Position numbers and translations under genes: made by a program. From Macrophomina tecta (taxonomy: Eukaryota > Ascomycota > Dothideomycetes > Botryosphaeriales > Botryosphaeriaceae), in contig JAKSGN010000007.1 in the NCBI GenBank assembly GCA_024180945.1, forward strand, positions 3,224,001 through 3,288,000: a stretch of 64,000 nt of DNA. The letters are read 5' to 3'. Shown here piece by piece: positions 33,688-46,000 of this stretch (position 1 is its first letter; the number at the start of each line of letters is the position of its first letter). The notes beneath the pieces were generated by a model. It did no database searches. It was given only the letters and a program-made list of their open reading frames with translations, and was not told where the DNA came from.

Positions 33688-34226
33688 CTAGACCGTGTGC
33701 CGCTCGCCGCGGTCTCTTTTGACGGTTTGCTCAATGGCCACAGCTGCATCTCTGCGCGCCGCTGCGTCTGCCAAGCTACCGTACTTGACAGGCATGCTCT
33801 CCATGGCTTGCTTGCCGTAAAGCGGGAATGGGTCCTCGCCCGGGCCTATTGTTACGTATCTGCGGAACGGTGTCTCTGCTGACGGCCGTGGCTTTTTTAC
33901 CAGTTTGAGGCCGTCATCCGCATTGGCAGGCGGCTGGCCTTCGTCCTGCGCACTGAAGGCAAGCCCGCTATCTCTTTTTCGCGCCTGTTCTTGTCTCCGT
34001 CCCATCTCTTGGTAGGCCATCACCTGCCCCTCCGCATGTACGACATTTTCAGCGTAATGCGTGTCCGACTAAGCAGGGCCGATCAGTAACCAGAACTCGA
34101 TCTGGACCCGCTTCGACATACCTCAACATGCGAGAGTTCTAGCGTTCGCAGATTCTCCTGTGACAGGCTCGTGGTCTCTCGCCTTGGCCGATCGCTCCTC
34201 TGTCTTGTTGAGTAGTCGAGTCCCAT
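33688..34226 (-). CDS. unrecognised small charged protein, 5' end uncertain
   Basis: At least two exons, 34226-34122 and 34068-33688, joined across a 53-nt GTATGT..TAG intron, give 161 aa from the first ATG. The sequence is hydrophilic and rich in Arg, Glu and Gln, with a coiled-coil-like stretch (MAYQEMGRRQEQARKRD) and a more conserved-looking C-terminal block (RRYVTIGPGEDPFPLYGKQ, then SLADAAARRDAAVAIEQ). I recognise no domain. The frame stays open upstream of the ATG to about 34295. Good exon candidates lie further 5' (see the entry at 34302), but I could not join them in phase. So this ATG may be internal to a longer protein. Confidence 0.6.
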
Positions 34227-34301
34227 GACGAAAATCCTCACAGGACCCAGGGCCGGATGCCTTGGATGCCGTCTGCCTCTAATGCTCCTCCGCATACAGT
34301 G

Positions 34302-34950
34302 TTAACCCCCGATGCTGCATTTAGGGATCCCACTACTCACAGCTCTTTCCTGGTTGCTTGGCTTCAAGAAGCTTCGTTTATGAGCCGGCTGCTCTCGATA
34401 GACGGCTCTGGGGATGGTGGCGTCGAGAGAAGACTCGTGCTCTTCTAGCTTGCTAGCAATACGGTTCAAATCAGTACGCCTCTTCAAGTTAATAAGTACT
34501 TAAGGACCGTTATACAACTGGCGTAAGGCAACCGGAAACTCTTGCCTAGAGTCCGTGCGCGCTCTCGGAATCGCAAGGGACCTTCCCTTGCCCTGGGCCT
34601 TGTCACGCTGGACTAGCTCTTTGTTTGGTAGCGAAAATGCAGGCGGCCTCCAGGGTGTTGGCGCGTCTTGCCTCGCGTGCAGGAGGCGCTTGTTGGGGTG
34701 AAAAATGCTCAGCTAAGTAAGGTGAAAGAAAACAGGAGCTGATCCGGGCGTTCGACATCAAGCAGCGCAACGGGTATGGTTGTCGTGCAGGCAGGGCATC
34801 CGGCAACATCTCATGGCTGATGAAAAAACTGGCCCGGGGTAAGGCCTGGACGATATGTATACCAGCCAAGTGGGTTCATCTTACTCCACCACAAGTCAAA
34901 CCCAAAATATCTCCAACGAGCCTCATCGCCCGAATTCCAGGGCCATGGCG
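34302..34950 (-). other. candidate upstream exons of an unresolved minus-strand gene
   Basis: Three protein-like stretches follow each other on minus. First, a possible ATG exon near 34935-34890 (MRLVGDILGLTCGG, ending at a GTAAGA donor). Second, a stretch after a pyrimidine-rich TTACTTAG acceptor near 34717 (HPNKRLLHARQDAPTPW, then SLPNKELVQRDKAQGKG). Third, 34476-34340 (TDLNRIASKLEEHESSLDA, ending at a GTGAGT donor). The first two join in phase; the second and third need a weak GTTGCC donor. No phase joins the third to the gene at 34226. Function unrecognised. Confidence 0.3.
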
Positions 34951-36832
34951 AATCGGCCCCAATAGCACGGGCCTGGAGGACATGCGCCTGTGCTCGAGCA
35001 TATCCGTTTCAGGGCAACAGGGTGCGGAAGAGGAGGGTTAGGACAGCCGCTGCGGCTGGCGACGGTGGGAGCGCAACAGCCATTCGGCTGTGCCGCAAGC
35101 CGCTAAATGCTCACCCACGTGGAGGAAGCCGCCGGCCGTTGAGAGCCGTTCCCGCATCCAGAGGGATGCGCCCCGGACACGCCGTCTCCGTCGCCCTAAA
35201 TCTCCTCATATGCACCACATCTTGGTCGGAATCTCCGTGATATCCAACCTAATCGCCTCTTTCGGTCTTTCGGTATGGAGCACACATTGGCTTGTGGGAC
35301 AAGCCGCGGCCGATGGATCAGAAGCGCAGGATGCGGCCACCGACACCACAGCGCCCCTTCTGTAGGCCAGGGATGGGAAGCAGCTGGCACCGTCGCAGCG
35401 GAACAAGGCTGAAGGAGCGAAGGAACAGATCGCGCAAGTCTGCCGACCACCACTTCTGCTCCAGATCGGTAAGATTGGCTGCGTAATCGAGGCGGTACCT
35501 TAATTCTGCGTCGAATGATCTTTTCCTGGAAGCGCTGCGGCTGCTGAGCTCAGACGCTAGAAACTCCTACAAACGACGCGCAGCAATTTTTGGAACGCCC
35601 GCTGCTGGCCACGCACCTGTTTCACGCATCTGCAGCACGCGGATAGTAGGCGCTTACTACCGGCGTCATCAGTATGAGGAGCGTGAAACGCAAATCTCAT
35701 TGGGGTGAATGCAGGAGGCACACATGTCCGGACACGCAGTGGCCCGATCATCTTGCGCGAGGGCCTGCCGTTCGCCAAGCAAAGGTACAAGCTCCCAGCA
35801 ATCTCGTCACCGATCGCCTAGGTGTATTTTTGGCACTGGTGGGTACCTCTCGCTTTCGCTCTTGGGGGCCAAATCGTAACTGGCCCACTTGCCGCTTGCA
35901 AGCTGCAAGGGCATCTCGCGCAACACAGAAACGGATCATCCAGCGTTCAGCCGCCCCGCCGCGCCATGACGACGCAGTCCGTCACTCCGTCCACGCCGCA
36001 TGCATAGAGCAGGGCACGAGCTGGATCACCACCGGGCTTGCGCGGCGGTTCGCCCAGGCCGAAGCACAGTCTCTCCGCCAAACGTTTTCCATGCCTATAT
36101 GTGCCCCCCTATCGCTTCTTCCGTGCCAGCGACTGCAAGGCTAGACCGCTCGAACCCCGCAGCATGGTCCCATTTTCTGCAGCGCCTGACGCGGATGCTG
36201 AACTTAATTCTCCTTCCCGTCCTACCTCTGCGCCTGCCGCAGTCCCTGCAACAGCCGCCGCCCTGATCAGCCGTTCTGCATTCCGGTCACAGAACCTACC
36301 AATCGACGCACAATTCCTCCCCCTGTGGCGGGTCCTTTGTGCCTCGATGATATCGGCCGGCGAATACCCGCCTGGATGGGTCCAGCACTGCAACTGACGT
36401 TTTTTGCCTGCCTTATCCGCCGCACTGGCGCCCGGAACTAGCGTGTATCCGCCCAGTCGGGTCTGGGGAAGCCCGAAGAAAGCAACGAGGCCAGGCAAGC
36501 GACGCGTCGGGATGCGCTGCCCAGCCACTGCCCGCCTCCCTCTTTCGTATCGCTCCACAGCATTGCTTTCTTTTGACCTTTTGATCCCGCGGGCACTAAA
36601 ATTGGCGAGCGATAGGTGATAATTGTCGACGACGCCTGACATCTGTGCCTCCACAGCCTAAACCCGTCTCCACACTTCGCGGCCTCGCCGCTTCCAGACC
36701 TCCACCGACATCCACCATGACGTTCACAGTGTCCGATCAATTTCGGCCTCTCCAAGCGGTGCGCCACCTGCGGTTGCAGGTAAACTTGGCAATTGCGCCC
36801 AAGCAATGGCCGGGTCCCCTGTTGTTTCACTC

Positions 36833-36853
<21 letters not shown>
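36833..36853. repeat. poly-T tract, 21 nt
   Basis: Followed about 15 nt later by CTTCTAACAG, which looks like an intron end; see the finding on a possible short spliced transcript. Confidence 0.9.
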
Positions 36854-36863
<10 letters not shown>

Positions 36864-37849
36864 CTAACAGCTCTTGCAACTTTGTAACATCTCCTAATTG
36901 CTTCTGCTGGCGCATGCGGCTCTCGTCACGTCAAATTTACTCATTTTATGCCTGATCTGCCTTTCCTCTGCTGTGAGACACGTCCTACGCAAGGTACCCA
37001 AGTCCGGGGCTGCGGGCCACAGACCATCTGCATTAATGCGGATGATTGTGACCATGTTTGCTTCTTTCTCTCCGAACAGATGTTGGGCAGCATGGTGCAT
37101 GATCTAGTATTGAGAGCACTAAATGCCCAGTGTTATGCTGTGTGTTGATCAGCGTCTGCTGCTCCTCGTCCTGAGTCGCCAGCTGCACTCACTTGTCTGT
37201 CACACATGCCCATCCCTGCGATCGCGCTTCTTAAATAATGTCCTATTGTTTGCCGCCGGTGAGCATTTTGGGAAAGATGTTGCGGAGCTACTGGCGCGCT
37301 AGGAAGCTTCACTAGCTGGAGCTCAACCATAGACACTAGCAGCGCAGCTAACCAAAAACAAAAAAAAAAGAGCTCGACGCAAACGGGGCAAGAGAGAAAT
37401 GATACCAGTTACATTAACGGCTATTCACTCACATGCTGGACTTAATCGAGACAGCACCAGCCTTCCCTAAACCTGGTGAATGAAAAAGAAGAACAACAAA
37501 TTCTGCGGCGCCTAGTTCGTCAACGACGCCCAACGCTACCACACCGCCTTTCTTGACAGCGAGCAAGTAAAAAAAGAAAATGGTCACGAGTCCGGAGAGG
37601 AAAATCGGACCTGATTTCCACCTTCACGCCTGCTGTCCAGCTCACGATCTCATGCGGCGAAGCAGCTGCAGCAGCGCCGACCACGCCACATGCACAACCC
37701 TCAAATCCGAAAATTCCCACTGAAGCGGTCACACTTAATCTCTGTCTTTCCTGCCTACGCCGCAAAACTCAATCTTTCCTTTAGATCAACCCGACGCCGT
37801 GGCCATGGGAACACTGTCGGGACCCGAGACCATGGCGACGGGGGAAAAG

Positions 37850-37893
37850 AGGGAGAGGGAGAGAGAGAGAGAGAGGGAGGGAGATATATATAT
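37850..37893. repeat. GA-rich microsatellite with TA tail
   Basis: Imperfect GA/GGGA repeat running into ATATATATAT. Confidence 0.9.
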
Positions 37894-38195
37894 CGCGTTC
37901 GTTGCCTCATAGACGTAAAATTCGTACTGCCTACCCGTTTCTTTAGAGATTTGCGGCGCGGTCGGTCCATTTGCCTGTAAATACATTCGTGCCTTTCGTG
38001 CATATCAAACCACACTCCCGCCGTGCCCCGAGACATCAATACTGCGCGCCTGCGGAGCTCGTGGGGTTAGAAAGGGGAAGATACTGACTCGTTGCTGCGG
38101 CATTATTGGATCTGCATGTCTCTCTTCGCTCATACTGCCCGTGTCGCCTCGCGTCGATTGCCCCACGTCTCCCCCAGCCAGCGTGAACGGCAATC

Positions 38196-38276
38196 AAAAA
38201 AAAAAAAAAAAAAAAAAGGGGCGGGGGAGAGGGGTAAGGGTGTGAGGGAGAAAAAAAAGAAAAAGAAAAAGAAAAA
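38196..38276. repeat. A22 tract, G-rich spacer and (A4-5 G)n purine block
   Basis: About 80 nt that are almost purely purine on the plus strand: 22 A, a G-rich spacer, then repeated AAAAAG units. Confidence 0.92.
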
Positions 38277-38470
38277 CCAGGCAGAGATGTCTGTCTTCGC
38301 GAACACACCGAGCTGCATGCTGTATGCACGCACTCCCCCTCACCTTTTCCTGTTTCGAGCCTCGCATGTCCTCGGCAATGCATCGAGTGCAGCCCCCGAG
38401 AAGTCTCGCCTTCCCATCACGTCTGTTGTAGCCTCAGGCAAAGTGCACACGCCTCGTGGGTAAATGCACT

Positions 38471-38507
38471 CCCTTTCTTTCTTTCTTTCTTTCTTTTTTT
38501 TTTTTTT
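38471..38507. repeat. (CTTT)n microsatellite plus T tract
   Basis: About five CTTT units merging into a T run. Confidence 0.9.
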
Positions 38508-39664
38508 CGCGGGTGATTTGCACAATCGCGACCATATGTGTCTACTGCGGTAGGCAGCCAGACGAAGGACACCCGCCATCACGTACCCACAGCCGTGGTC
38601 GTGGGTCAGACGCGCACATGCAGAGAGCACCGCGTGGCTGGTTTTTTCGCTTGCTTGTGCGATTGTCGGTTCTGTTGTGATCTGTCACTCCCGTGTGCGG
38701 AGGTATGCGCGTGCATCGTGATACTCGGACCCGCAGCCATGGTGCTGGAGCGGAGGCGCGGGGGTGTCCGGGGGCCGTATTACCTTTCGAGAGAGCAAGA
38801 AATGAAGGCAGGGACACAATGTGGAATGCTGCGATGGAGAGCAGTAGAAACGGCGCATCGGGTGAAAAGGGCTGACGCAAACAACAAGTCGTCTTGGCGC
38901 TCGTAATGAAGAGGAGATAATCAGGATAACGCCAATACTTATAATCGATGTGAGGCTGAGTGGATGCCCTATGCCCAGAAATGCAGGTAGATTGCAAAGT
39001 GAAAGGCAGTCAGTAGGCAAACGCAGACCAGGGACGCCGGCAGCATTGGACCCAAAGCCCTGAAAATGGGAGCCACACATCTCCAGTTTCAAATACACAC
39101 GACAACACAGACAGATAAGTATGCGCAGTAGTAATTCTTTTCTTGAATCTGCCTATAGTACATTCGCTATCGGATGCTAGCGTGAATACCATTTTCCAAC
39201 CATAACAAGACCGAAATATCTATCCCGAGTCCCAAGTCCCATGCACTTTCCCCAAATTGTGAGCAGTGCAATGCTTGTATGCTAGTGGTATACATGTATA
39301 TCTCTCCATCCCGTACTTTGTAAGAGCGACCGTGAGGGGTATCTTTCGAAAACAGATCAACAGGAACAAAAATCCGGTGAATAAGAAGCGCGAAATGCCA
39401 AACTGAACGATGCAAAAAACCAGGAAATCCAAGCTATGCACGCGACAGAACAGAAGAACAGACGCCGCTGGACGCTCACTCGCGTGCTGCAACGCAGGCT
39501 CGTACTTAACAGGTCATCATGCTTCATGAAGCAAAAATCATGATGTAACAAAGGAAACAAAACGCCTACCACCAAAAATGCTTGAACTCCATCTTGATGG
39601 AGTAAGCAAGGATTGAAGAGAAATATTGTGAAAGAAGAAGAATAGGCAGCACTCTTCTTCGAAC

Positions 39665-42600
39665 TCAGAACCAAGCAATTGCCCAGCCCTTCCTCCTCAA
39701 CCCCTCTGTTACTCGTACGCATCCGCCAATCAGCTCTCCGGGCGCTTCAGGGCCGCTCAGCGCTTCACAGACCCAATCAAGGACTGCTTCGATGCCATCG
39801 CGCCACGTCTGTAGGAATATGTCGATGGTGGCCACGGAGCGTGTCGCCTCTTCCGCGAGGAAAGTGCGGATAGCGAAAACGGCGGCATCAGCGTTTTGTT
39901 GCTGGGCCGACGGGGGCATAAGAGGAGGCGTGAGAGTGAAAGGGGAGCGCGAGTAAGAAATTGCAGCCACAGCGGCCCAGAGGACAAGTGATGCGTAGAA
40001 GAAAATGATCTCGGCGCCAGGAGGAAGCGCGGAGCAGGCATCAACAGTAGAGGTATCTGCGCCAAGGCGAAGGGCAGCAAGCGCCTCCTCAAGGGCAATG
40101 CGCGCTTGCTGTGGTGAGTTGATAGCAGAAGGATCGTTGAGGCTGTTGGTCCATTGTTTGACCGATTCCTTGGCTACAGCGTGCTCGTCGCTGCGCACTT
40201 TCTCGCTAAATACCCACGTTTCTCCCGCCACCGCAAGGAGAGCGCGGAGAGGAGTAGACGACGCTAGGCGAATGCCGTGTATGGCAAGACGGGTCGCCTT
40301 GCTGCTGATGTTAGAGTCCAGGCTGTCGTCGGCGTCATCAGGACCATTGTGCATCCAAATGGCTTGCGCGGCCTGGAACTCGTCAAGGATTTCTCCGTCA
40401 GCGGATGCGACAGCAGCTTGTTGGCCTGACTTTCTGAGAGACAGATCACTAAGCCGGGGCAGCATGTCCCGCCAGGTCCACTGAGGGGCATCCCATGCTG
40501 CGAGGGGCGCGGGTCTGGGAAGGCTGAGACCCGACGCCGTGGTCTCGGCGACTTGGCGAACGAGCAGGGTGTTGACTTGTGCTTCAAGGATGGCGCATGC
40601 TGTCAAGAGGCGTATCTTCTCGGACGCAGCAATCCAGGCCGTCCATTGGCGGGAAAGTGGGATATCGTCTGAGTGCGGCGGAAGCGGGACAAGACTATCG
40701 ACCGAGGCGGTCGGGTGAGAAGAATGATCTGCAGCAAGCTAGGAATTCAATTAGCACCAGACCTGAAAATAACCAGGATACCATCATTGGTGGGAAATTG
40801 GGCTTGGTTTTCTTGTGGATGTTGGAGGTGGGGGCTAAAACACTCACACTACGGAACATGCCCTGAAAAGTTGCGGACAGGCTGTTCGATGCGCGTTTAC
40901 CGCGGAATTGCGACAGAATCTCAATGAGGAAGACAGCTTGCATGTCGCATATGCGGGCGTTTGTTGGCAGGCCCTCGTGCTCGCGCTGCTGCTGTCAGTA
41001 TTCGATGTTTTGAGGTTACATGCGTAACAGGGCGTTACCTTCGCCAATGCTTTGAGGCACCTCTCGTGCAACATCCTACTCTCCGCCCTTGCACCAACGA
41101 CACTGGAGTACTGAGCACCCATGGCCATCATTGCAGCCAGGCACAGGGGTTTCTCAGAGCTGATAACGAAGGTCGGGCGATGCTTGATGGGAAAGTGCGG
41201 ATGGAAAGCCTGCCAATACTTGTCGAGGTGTTCAATCATCTGCTGAGGGTCAATAGACGGAATACCGAGCGGTTGTGGTGGGAACAACAGACGGTACTCT
41301 TCGGTGTCGAGGTCGTCAAAAGACCGGTAAGACGCAGTAGTGCTTGCAGAGAAGTAGGAGGACGGATGCATCTGCTGGTGTTCGGCGGCGTAGTTGTAGA
41401 TGGAGGTGTCGGAGGTAGCGTACGACGGAACGCCAGAGCTGCCGGAGAAGGAGGTGTGGCTCTGGTCGGCGCGGTCAACATCAAGCCAATAGAAAGGCTG
41501 CGTCGAAGCCGCAGAAGCGGGAGAGCGGGGGGCTGCTGGCTGTGCCCAAGCCTCCATGAACGAAGCGTTGGAGAGAGTGCGAGGGCGGTAGGCAGGGTAG
41601 GGGTGCGGGACGTATGCGAAGTCGTTGGGGTACTGAGTGACATGTCCAGGGGAAGCATAGTCACTATTTCCCACGGGGTACTCGGGAGGCGGGCTGTTCC
41701 AACGGTAGTCATTGAAAATGGAGCCGGTGTGGATCAAATCAACGGCGCCGATGGGGGCCTCGGTCCTCGCGAAGGACTGGGTAGAATGGTACTTCATGTT
41801 TGGTGCACTGCGCGAACGTCAGCATGGCTGAACGGGTGGGTGTGATGAGAGCAAGAAAAAGAAAGGAACAGAAGAAAAAGGCAATCGGTCCGTGGCTCCC
41901 CTCCAAGCAAAACTCACTTAAAGACCTGCCTAAGAAAATTGCCAGACTGGATTGTATTGCGACGAAACCGAAAGTGGGAATACCTTGAAGTGGAAGCGGG
42001 CATGGCGGACTCCATGCCAGACGAGGCGACAGGGTAGGACTGGGCGTCGACGGGGCGCGGGCCAGGCTGCGTCGCAGGCGGAGCAGGGGTCACGGCGCCG
42101 CCAGACATGAACGAGTCTCGACTCGCGACTGAGCTTCGGCGCGTCTCGTCATCGCCATGTTGGGAAGGGTCCTGGCTGCGGTTCGCATTCGCATTAGCAG
42201 GGGACAGGGGTGCGACGGAGCTTGGACTCACTGTCGCTCGCGGTGTCGCTCGAGCAGGTCGGTCCTGTGGAAGGTCTTTCCGCAGCCGGGCCAGTCGCAT
42301 TGCAGGGTGGAGTCGCTGTGGTTCTGCTGGTGTCTCCTGTGCAGGCAGTCAGCACCTAGGCAGCCGCAGGCAGCAGTCCGGGTGGGGCACTTACCTCAAA
42401 TGCTCGGCGCGCGTGTACGACTGCAGGCAAGAGATCGTCAGTCGGTGAACACCAGCAACCCTAACGCTTCATCAGGCAGAAAGCGCGTTGTTGCCTTGCG
42501 CCCTGGCATCGCTGGTGGTGGGCCGGGGAGCGGGCGCATGACTCGAGACGAAGACAGCCGTGCCGAGCCAGCGGTCGTCGCCGCGCAGACGGGGAGTGAT

Positions 42601-43064
42601 CGACGTACCTTTCCGCACGCCTCGCAGAGATGCACTTTGAGGCCCTTCTTCGCCTTCGAGATGCGGCCGGTCTTGGTGTACTTGGTCGGCTGCTCCGACG
42701 GGCTGGCAGAGCGTTGCATGGCGGCGGCAGAGGATGAGGAAGCGCCAACGCTGTTGCGGGACGAGCCGTCGCGGTGGGGGCTGAGAGCCTTGGTGCTGGA
42801 ACGGCGGGGGCCAGAGATGCTAGACGACGACTTCAGAGAATGGCGGCCCTCATCCGACGACTGAGAGGCGCCGCGACGGTGGGTGGTGGTGGGCGGGATG
42901 TGCTGGTGCTGGTGCTGGTGCTGCGGGAGCGGGGCTGTCGAGGAGGTCGAGGCTGGGTAGCTGGCACCGGGAGGGGCTGCGGCTGGAGTGGTTCTGGTGG
43001 TCGAGGTGGTGTTGGTGGTCGGCGCCGACGACGACGATGGCTGAGGTCTGCTGTGGTCTGCCAT
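39665..43064 (-). CDS. C2H2 zinc-finger transcription factor with fungal-specific TF domain
   Basis: Predicted nuclear transcription factor of about 915 aa, seven exons: 43064-42609, 42420-42395, 42336-42232, 42175-41984, 41807-41039, 40985-40850 and 40728-39665. All phases agree. The first ~145 residues are Ser/Thr/Pro-rich with a His-Gln repeat. Two tandem C2H2 fingers follow from about residue 147: CEACGKSYTRAEHLRRHQQNH and CDWPGCGKTFHRTDLLERH. Their coding sequence is split by three introns, and the last His codon of finger 2 is formed at a splice join. The C-terminal half carries the fungal-specific (middle homology) region, with YWQAFHPHFPIKHRPTFV and AVFLIEILSQF. The pair of C2H2 fingers plus this region is a known fungal architecture. 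The exon 6 donor (CGTA|GTGTGA) is the least certain boundary. Target genes cannot be told. Confidence 0.88.
42901..42922. repeat. in-frame TGCTGG hexamer repeat
   Basis: Codes a short His-Gln alternating run near the N-terminus of the C2H2 factor, likely length-variable. Confidence 0.85.
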
Positions 43065-46000
43065 GGGCCGCGGTGGTGGTCCAAATGGATATATATGCTG
43101 GGCTTGGGATATTACTCGCGGAGATCGCCAGGCCCACTTCAGTGCTGGCGGATTGGCAGGGCCCTGTAAGGCAGACGAGAGGGACGAAGCTTGTGCCAGG
43201 TGCCAGAGCAGGGCTGTGGTAGGCTGTGAGCGGCCCAACTGCACGCCGGGAGATAATTAAAGGTTGGCCCTAGGGGAGGGGGGCCCAGATCTGGAGATCG
43301 CAAGTGTACGCGCGCTGGAGCGGGAAATTTTTAGCACATCTTCCGGTTGGGGAAGGCAGAGGGGGGCATCGGGACGGGGCCTGAGAATAGCACCTCAGAG
43401 GGACATACGTCTCAAGCGAGCCTTGGTCTGAGGGCATAGGAAGAAGGTGAGCGCGGACGGGTGGTGTGTGCTAACCTTGGTCCTGGAGCGGAGGGCTGGC
43501 GCGTCACATCATCATCCTGCTGCGGCAGGCATATAAAGATGGCGCTGTGCTTTCGGCGACCCTGTACGGGTCCAGGGCGGTGGGTCCCCAGAAACACCGT
43601 TCGGCTGTGCTCAAGCCGGGAGGATTATTATAGAGCGATGGGCATGGTCCCTGCCGAGGCGCGTGTGGGACCTCTGGCACGATCAGATAGACGCAGGTAC
43701 TCCAATGGCAGCGCTCGGGGCGTTGCAGGCACGCAGCACTCCCTCCACTGGCGCGCGCGCGGACCGTTCCCGTGCAACAGAGTCAGCGTGTTGGAAGGCG
43801 TCGAGGCGTCGACGTGAGTGGTGAGAAAGCAGCAGCCGCTATTTTCGGCACCGCCGCCTGGCACGCATGCACCAAGCCAGCCCTCCAAGCCCTCCGCTGC
43901 GCCTGCCTTCCTGCCCTCTGCCCCCCCGCCGCCGCCGCCGCCCTGGCTGCCCGCGTCATGGCGCGCCCCGCGTGCAGCGCCCGTGTACCCACGGCGCGCG
44001 CAGGCCCGTCGACAAGTGGCCGGTGGCCGGTGGTCGGTGGCCGGTCAACGGGCGTTGACATCGGCGGCGGCTGGGCGAAGGATCAACTAGCGGGCTTAGC
44101 GCGGCCAGGATGACCAAATGCCGTTTTGGGCAAGCCTGAGGGCTGGGCTGCTGGGCTTGCCGCTGCCCCGATGCCCTGCGCTGCGGCGATTCGATATCAA
44201 AAAACGTGCCCGCCCTTCCCTTTCGGCACACCACCCCGACCTGCTGCTGACCTTTCCAGCGCGCTCGCCGCCGCATGGGGATACACGCGCGCTGCTCCAA
44301 TATCAACACGTCCAGCGATGACGATGGTGCAGCACGAGAGCTTACCGCAGCCTCCGGCCGTCAGCCTCGGGGCAACGTCTGGCCTGCCCAGCTATTTTCG
44401 GCGGCAGAGTCCAGCGAGCAGGTCGTTAGCCTGCGACGGCCCGGATCTTGCCATTGAGCCAGGCGACGGCGCCACGGGCGTGGGCTCGCTGAACTCGGTG
44501 ACCCTCGACGCACGCTGCCCGCTGCCGTCTCCACACCCATTGGCCGCGCCGCTGGGACTAGCGGAAAGCTTGAGGGGACATCCCGTCTCCCGCCTCCTGG
44601 GGACCCGTCTCATGAAACGTGTGCGCTTGGTGTTGACATCTGAGCGCGTACCAGGCGGCGCTGGTTGGCGACGCTGGGCCGGCCGGACGAACTGCTGCCC
44701 GCTGCTTACCGAAGGGAGCACACGTGGAGGCGCGTTCGTTGGACATCTCTCCCGCCACGCAGCTGGTGGAGAGTCGCGGCGCGCCGAGCTCCCCGTCTGG
44801 CGGGATGATGGGCAAGTGGACTGGGGTGGAGCGCTGACTCGAGACGGGTATCTCAGGTTCCAATTTCGCGGCCGGCGGTGGTGTTTGTTGACGGAGGACG
44901 ATGTTCTGCTCCTGATCGCCGCGGCGGCCAGTCCGTTCTGGTGCGTGCCGCTCGCCTGTCTGCCGCAGTGTGCGCGCCGGTGCAGTTAGATCGCGCGAGC
45001 CCACCGCCCTGCCAATTCTCAAAAACAACCCTGCGCGGGTTTCGCCATCCCCTCACCCTGCCCTCCCCGCCGCTGCTCCCCTCACGCGCCTGCACGCTCT
45101 CCGACTCGTCAATCGCAATCTCGGCCACGACCGCACGCGACCCGACTGCTCCAGCTGCCCCTGCCGCCGTCCCAGATTCTACGGTATTCCCGGCGCGCTG
45201 GAGGCGTCCCCGGGTGAGCAGCATGACGCGACCAGCACTGGCCAATGTGCTGCTGCTGCTGCGAGGTTGGAGCCGCAAGAGTCGGCCTGAGTCGCACACC
45301 TCGCCCGTGCAATGCTGTCCATGTGCGTCCCGTTTCGGTAGCAGAGCAGCACCTTCGCAATCGCTTTCGCACCTCGGCCCTAAGACATGCTGTCGCAGCT
45401 CCCCCTCACGTTCCCTACTCATCAACCGTGCAATCTAGCCGTTGCAGGCAGCATCGTGCGGATCGCTCGCTATCGCTCCAGATCTAGACGGCAGCTGGTG
45501 GCCAGCGCGCGCCAGCTCCGCTTCGACGGCCTGCTGAGAGGCCGACATGGCTGCTCCGCGCGGCACGGGCACCACGGGCACCACGGGTGACGGGCGGCGG
45601 GCAGCGGGAGACGGAGCACCTGCGCCCGTGTGACCGATACACAAAATCGCCCGGAGAAGTCCTTTGTGCGAGGGGGAGGGTGTAGGAGCTCGTCCAACGA
45701 GGGGCGCGGCAGTCGCGCAGGGATCGCGATCCTTCGAGAACGGATTCGGGAAGGGCGTTGGAACAGCTGTGGGCGCATGATGGCTGCTGCCGCCAAAAAT
45801 AGGCAGCAACAACGGAACCAAATCCGCGCCAAAAAGCAATGTTGGCCGTGGAAGAGGCGGTCACTGAGAGCGGGCGGTTATGAAGAAGAGCAGGCGATGT
45901 TCAGAGAAGCGTGCGTAGGTGCGAGCCCTTTTGGGAACTTAACCCGTTGCGTCAACCGGTAGCACGTGCAACGCGCCGCCTCGACGCTCGCGCTGCTGTC

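Larger units (their letters stand above)
34227..39664. other. 5.4 kb gene-poor region with many simple repeats
   Basis: Apart from the exon-like segments at 34302-34950 I find no supportable gene. GC-rich frames from 35.0 to 36.7 kb overlap on several frames and have no domains. Homopolymer and microsatellite content is the highest in the window: T21 at 36833, GA at 37850, A22 at 38196, A4G repeats at 38251 and CTTT at 38471. The right end is the 3' flank of the C2H2 transcription factor. Confidence 0.45.

Noticed and set aside
36109..36654. 181-codon minus-strand frame
   Set aside because: Partly protein-like but GC-rich, overlapped by plus frames, with no domain or exon neighbours.
44126..44989. 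287-codon plus-strand frame, and the 190-codon minus frame at 44853-45425
   Set aside because: GC-driven open frames that overlap each other; no conserved-looking segment or splice structure.
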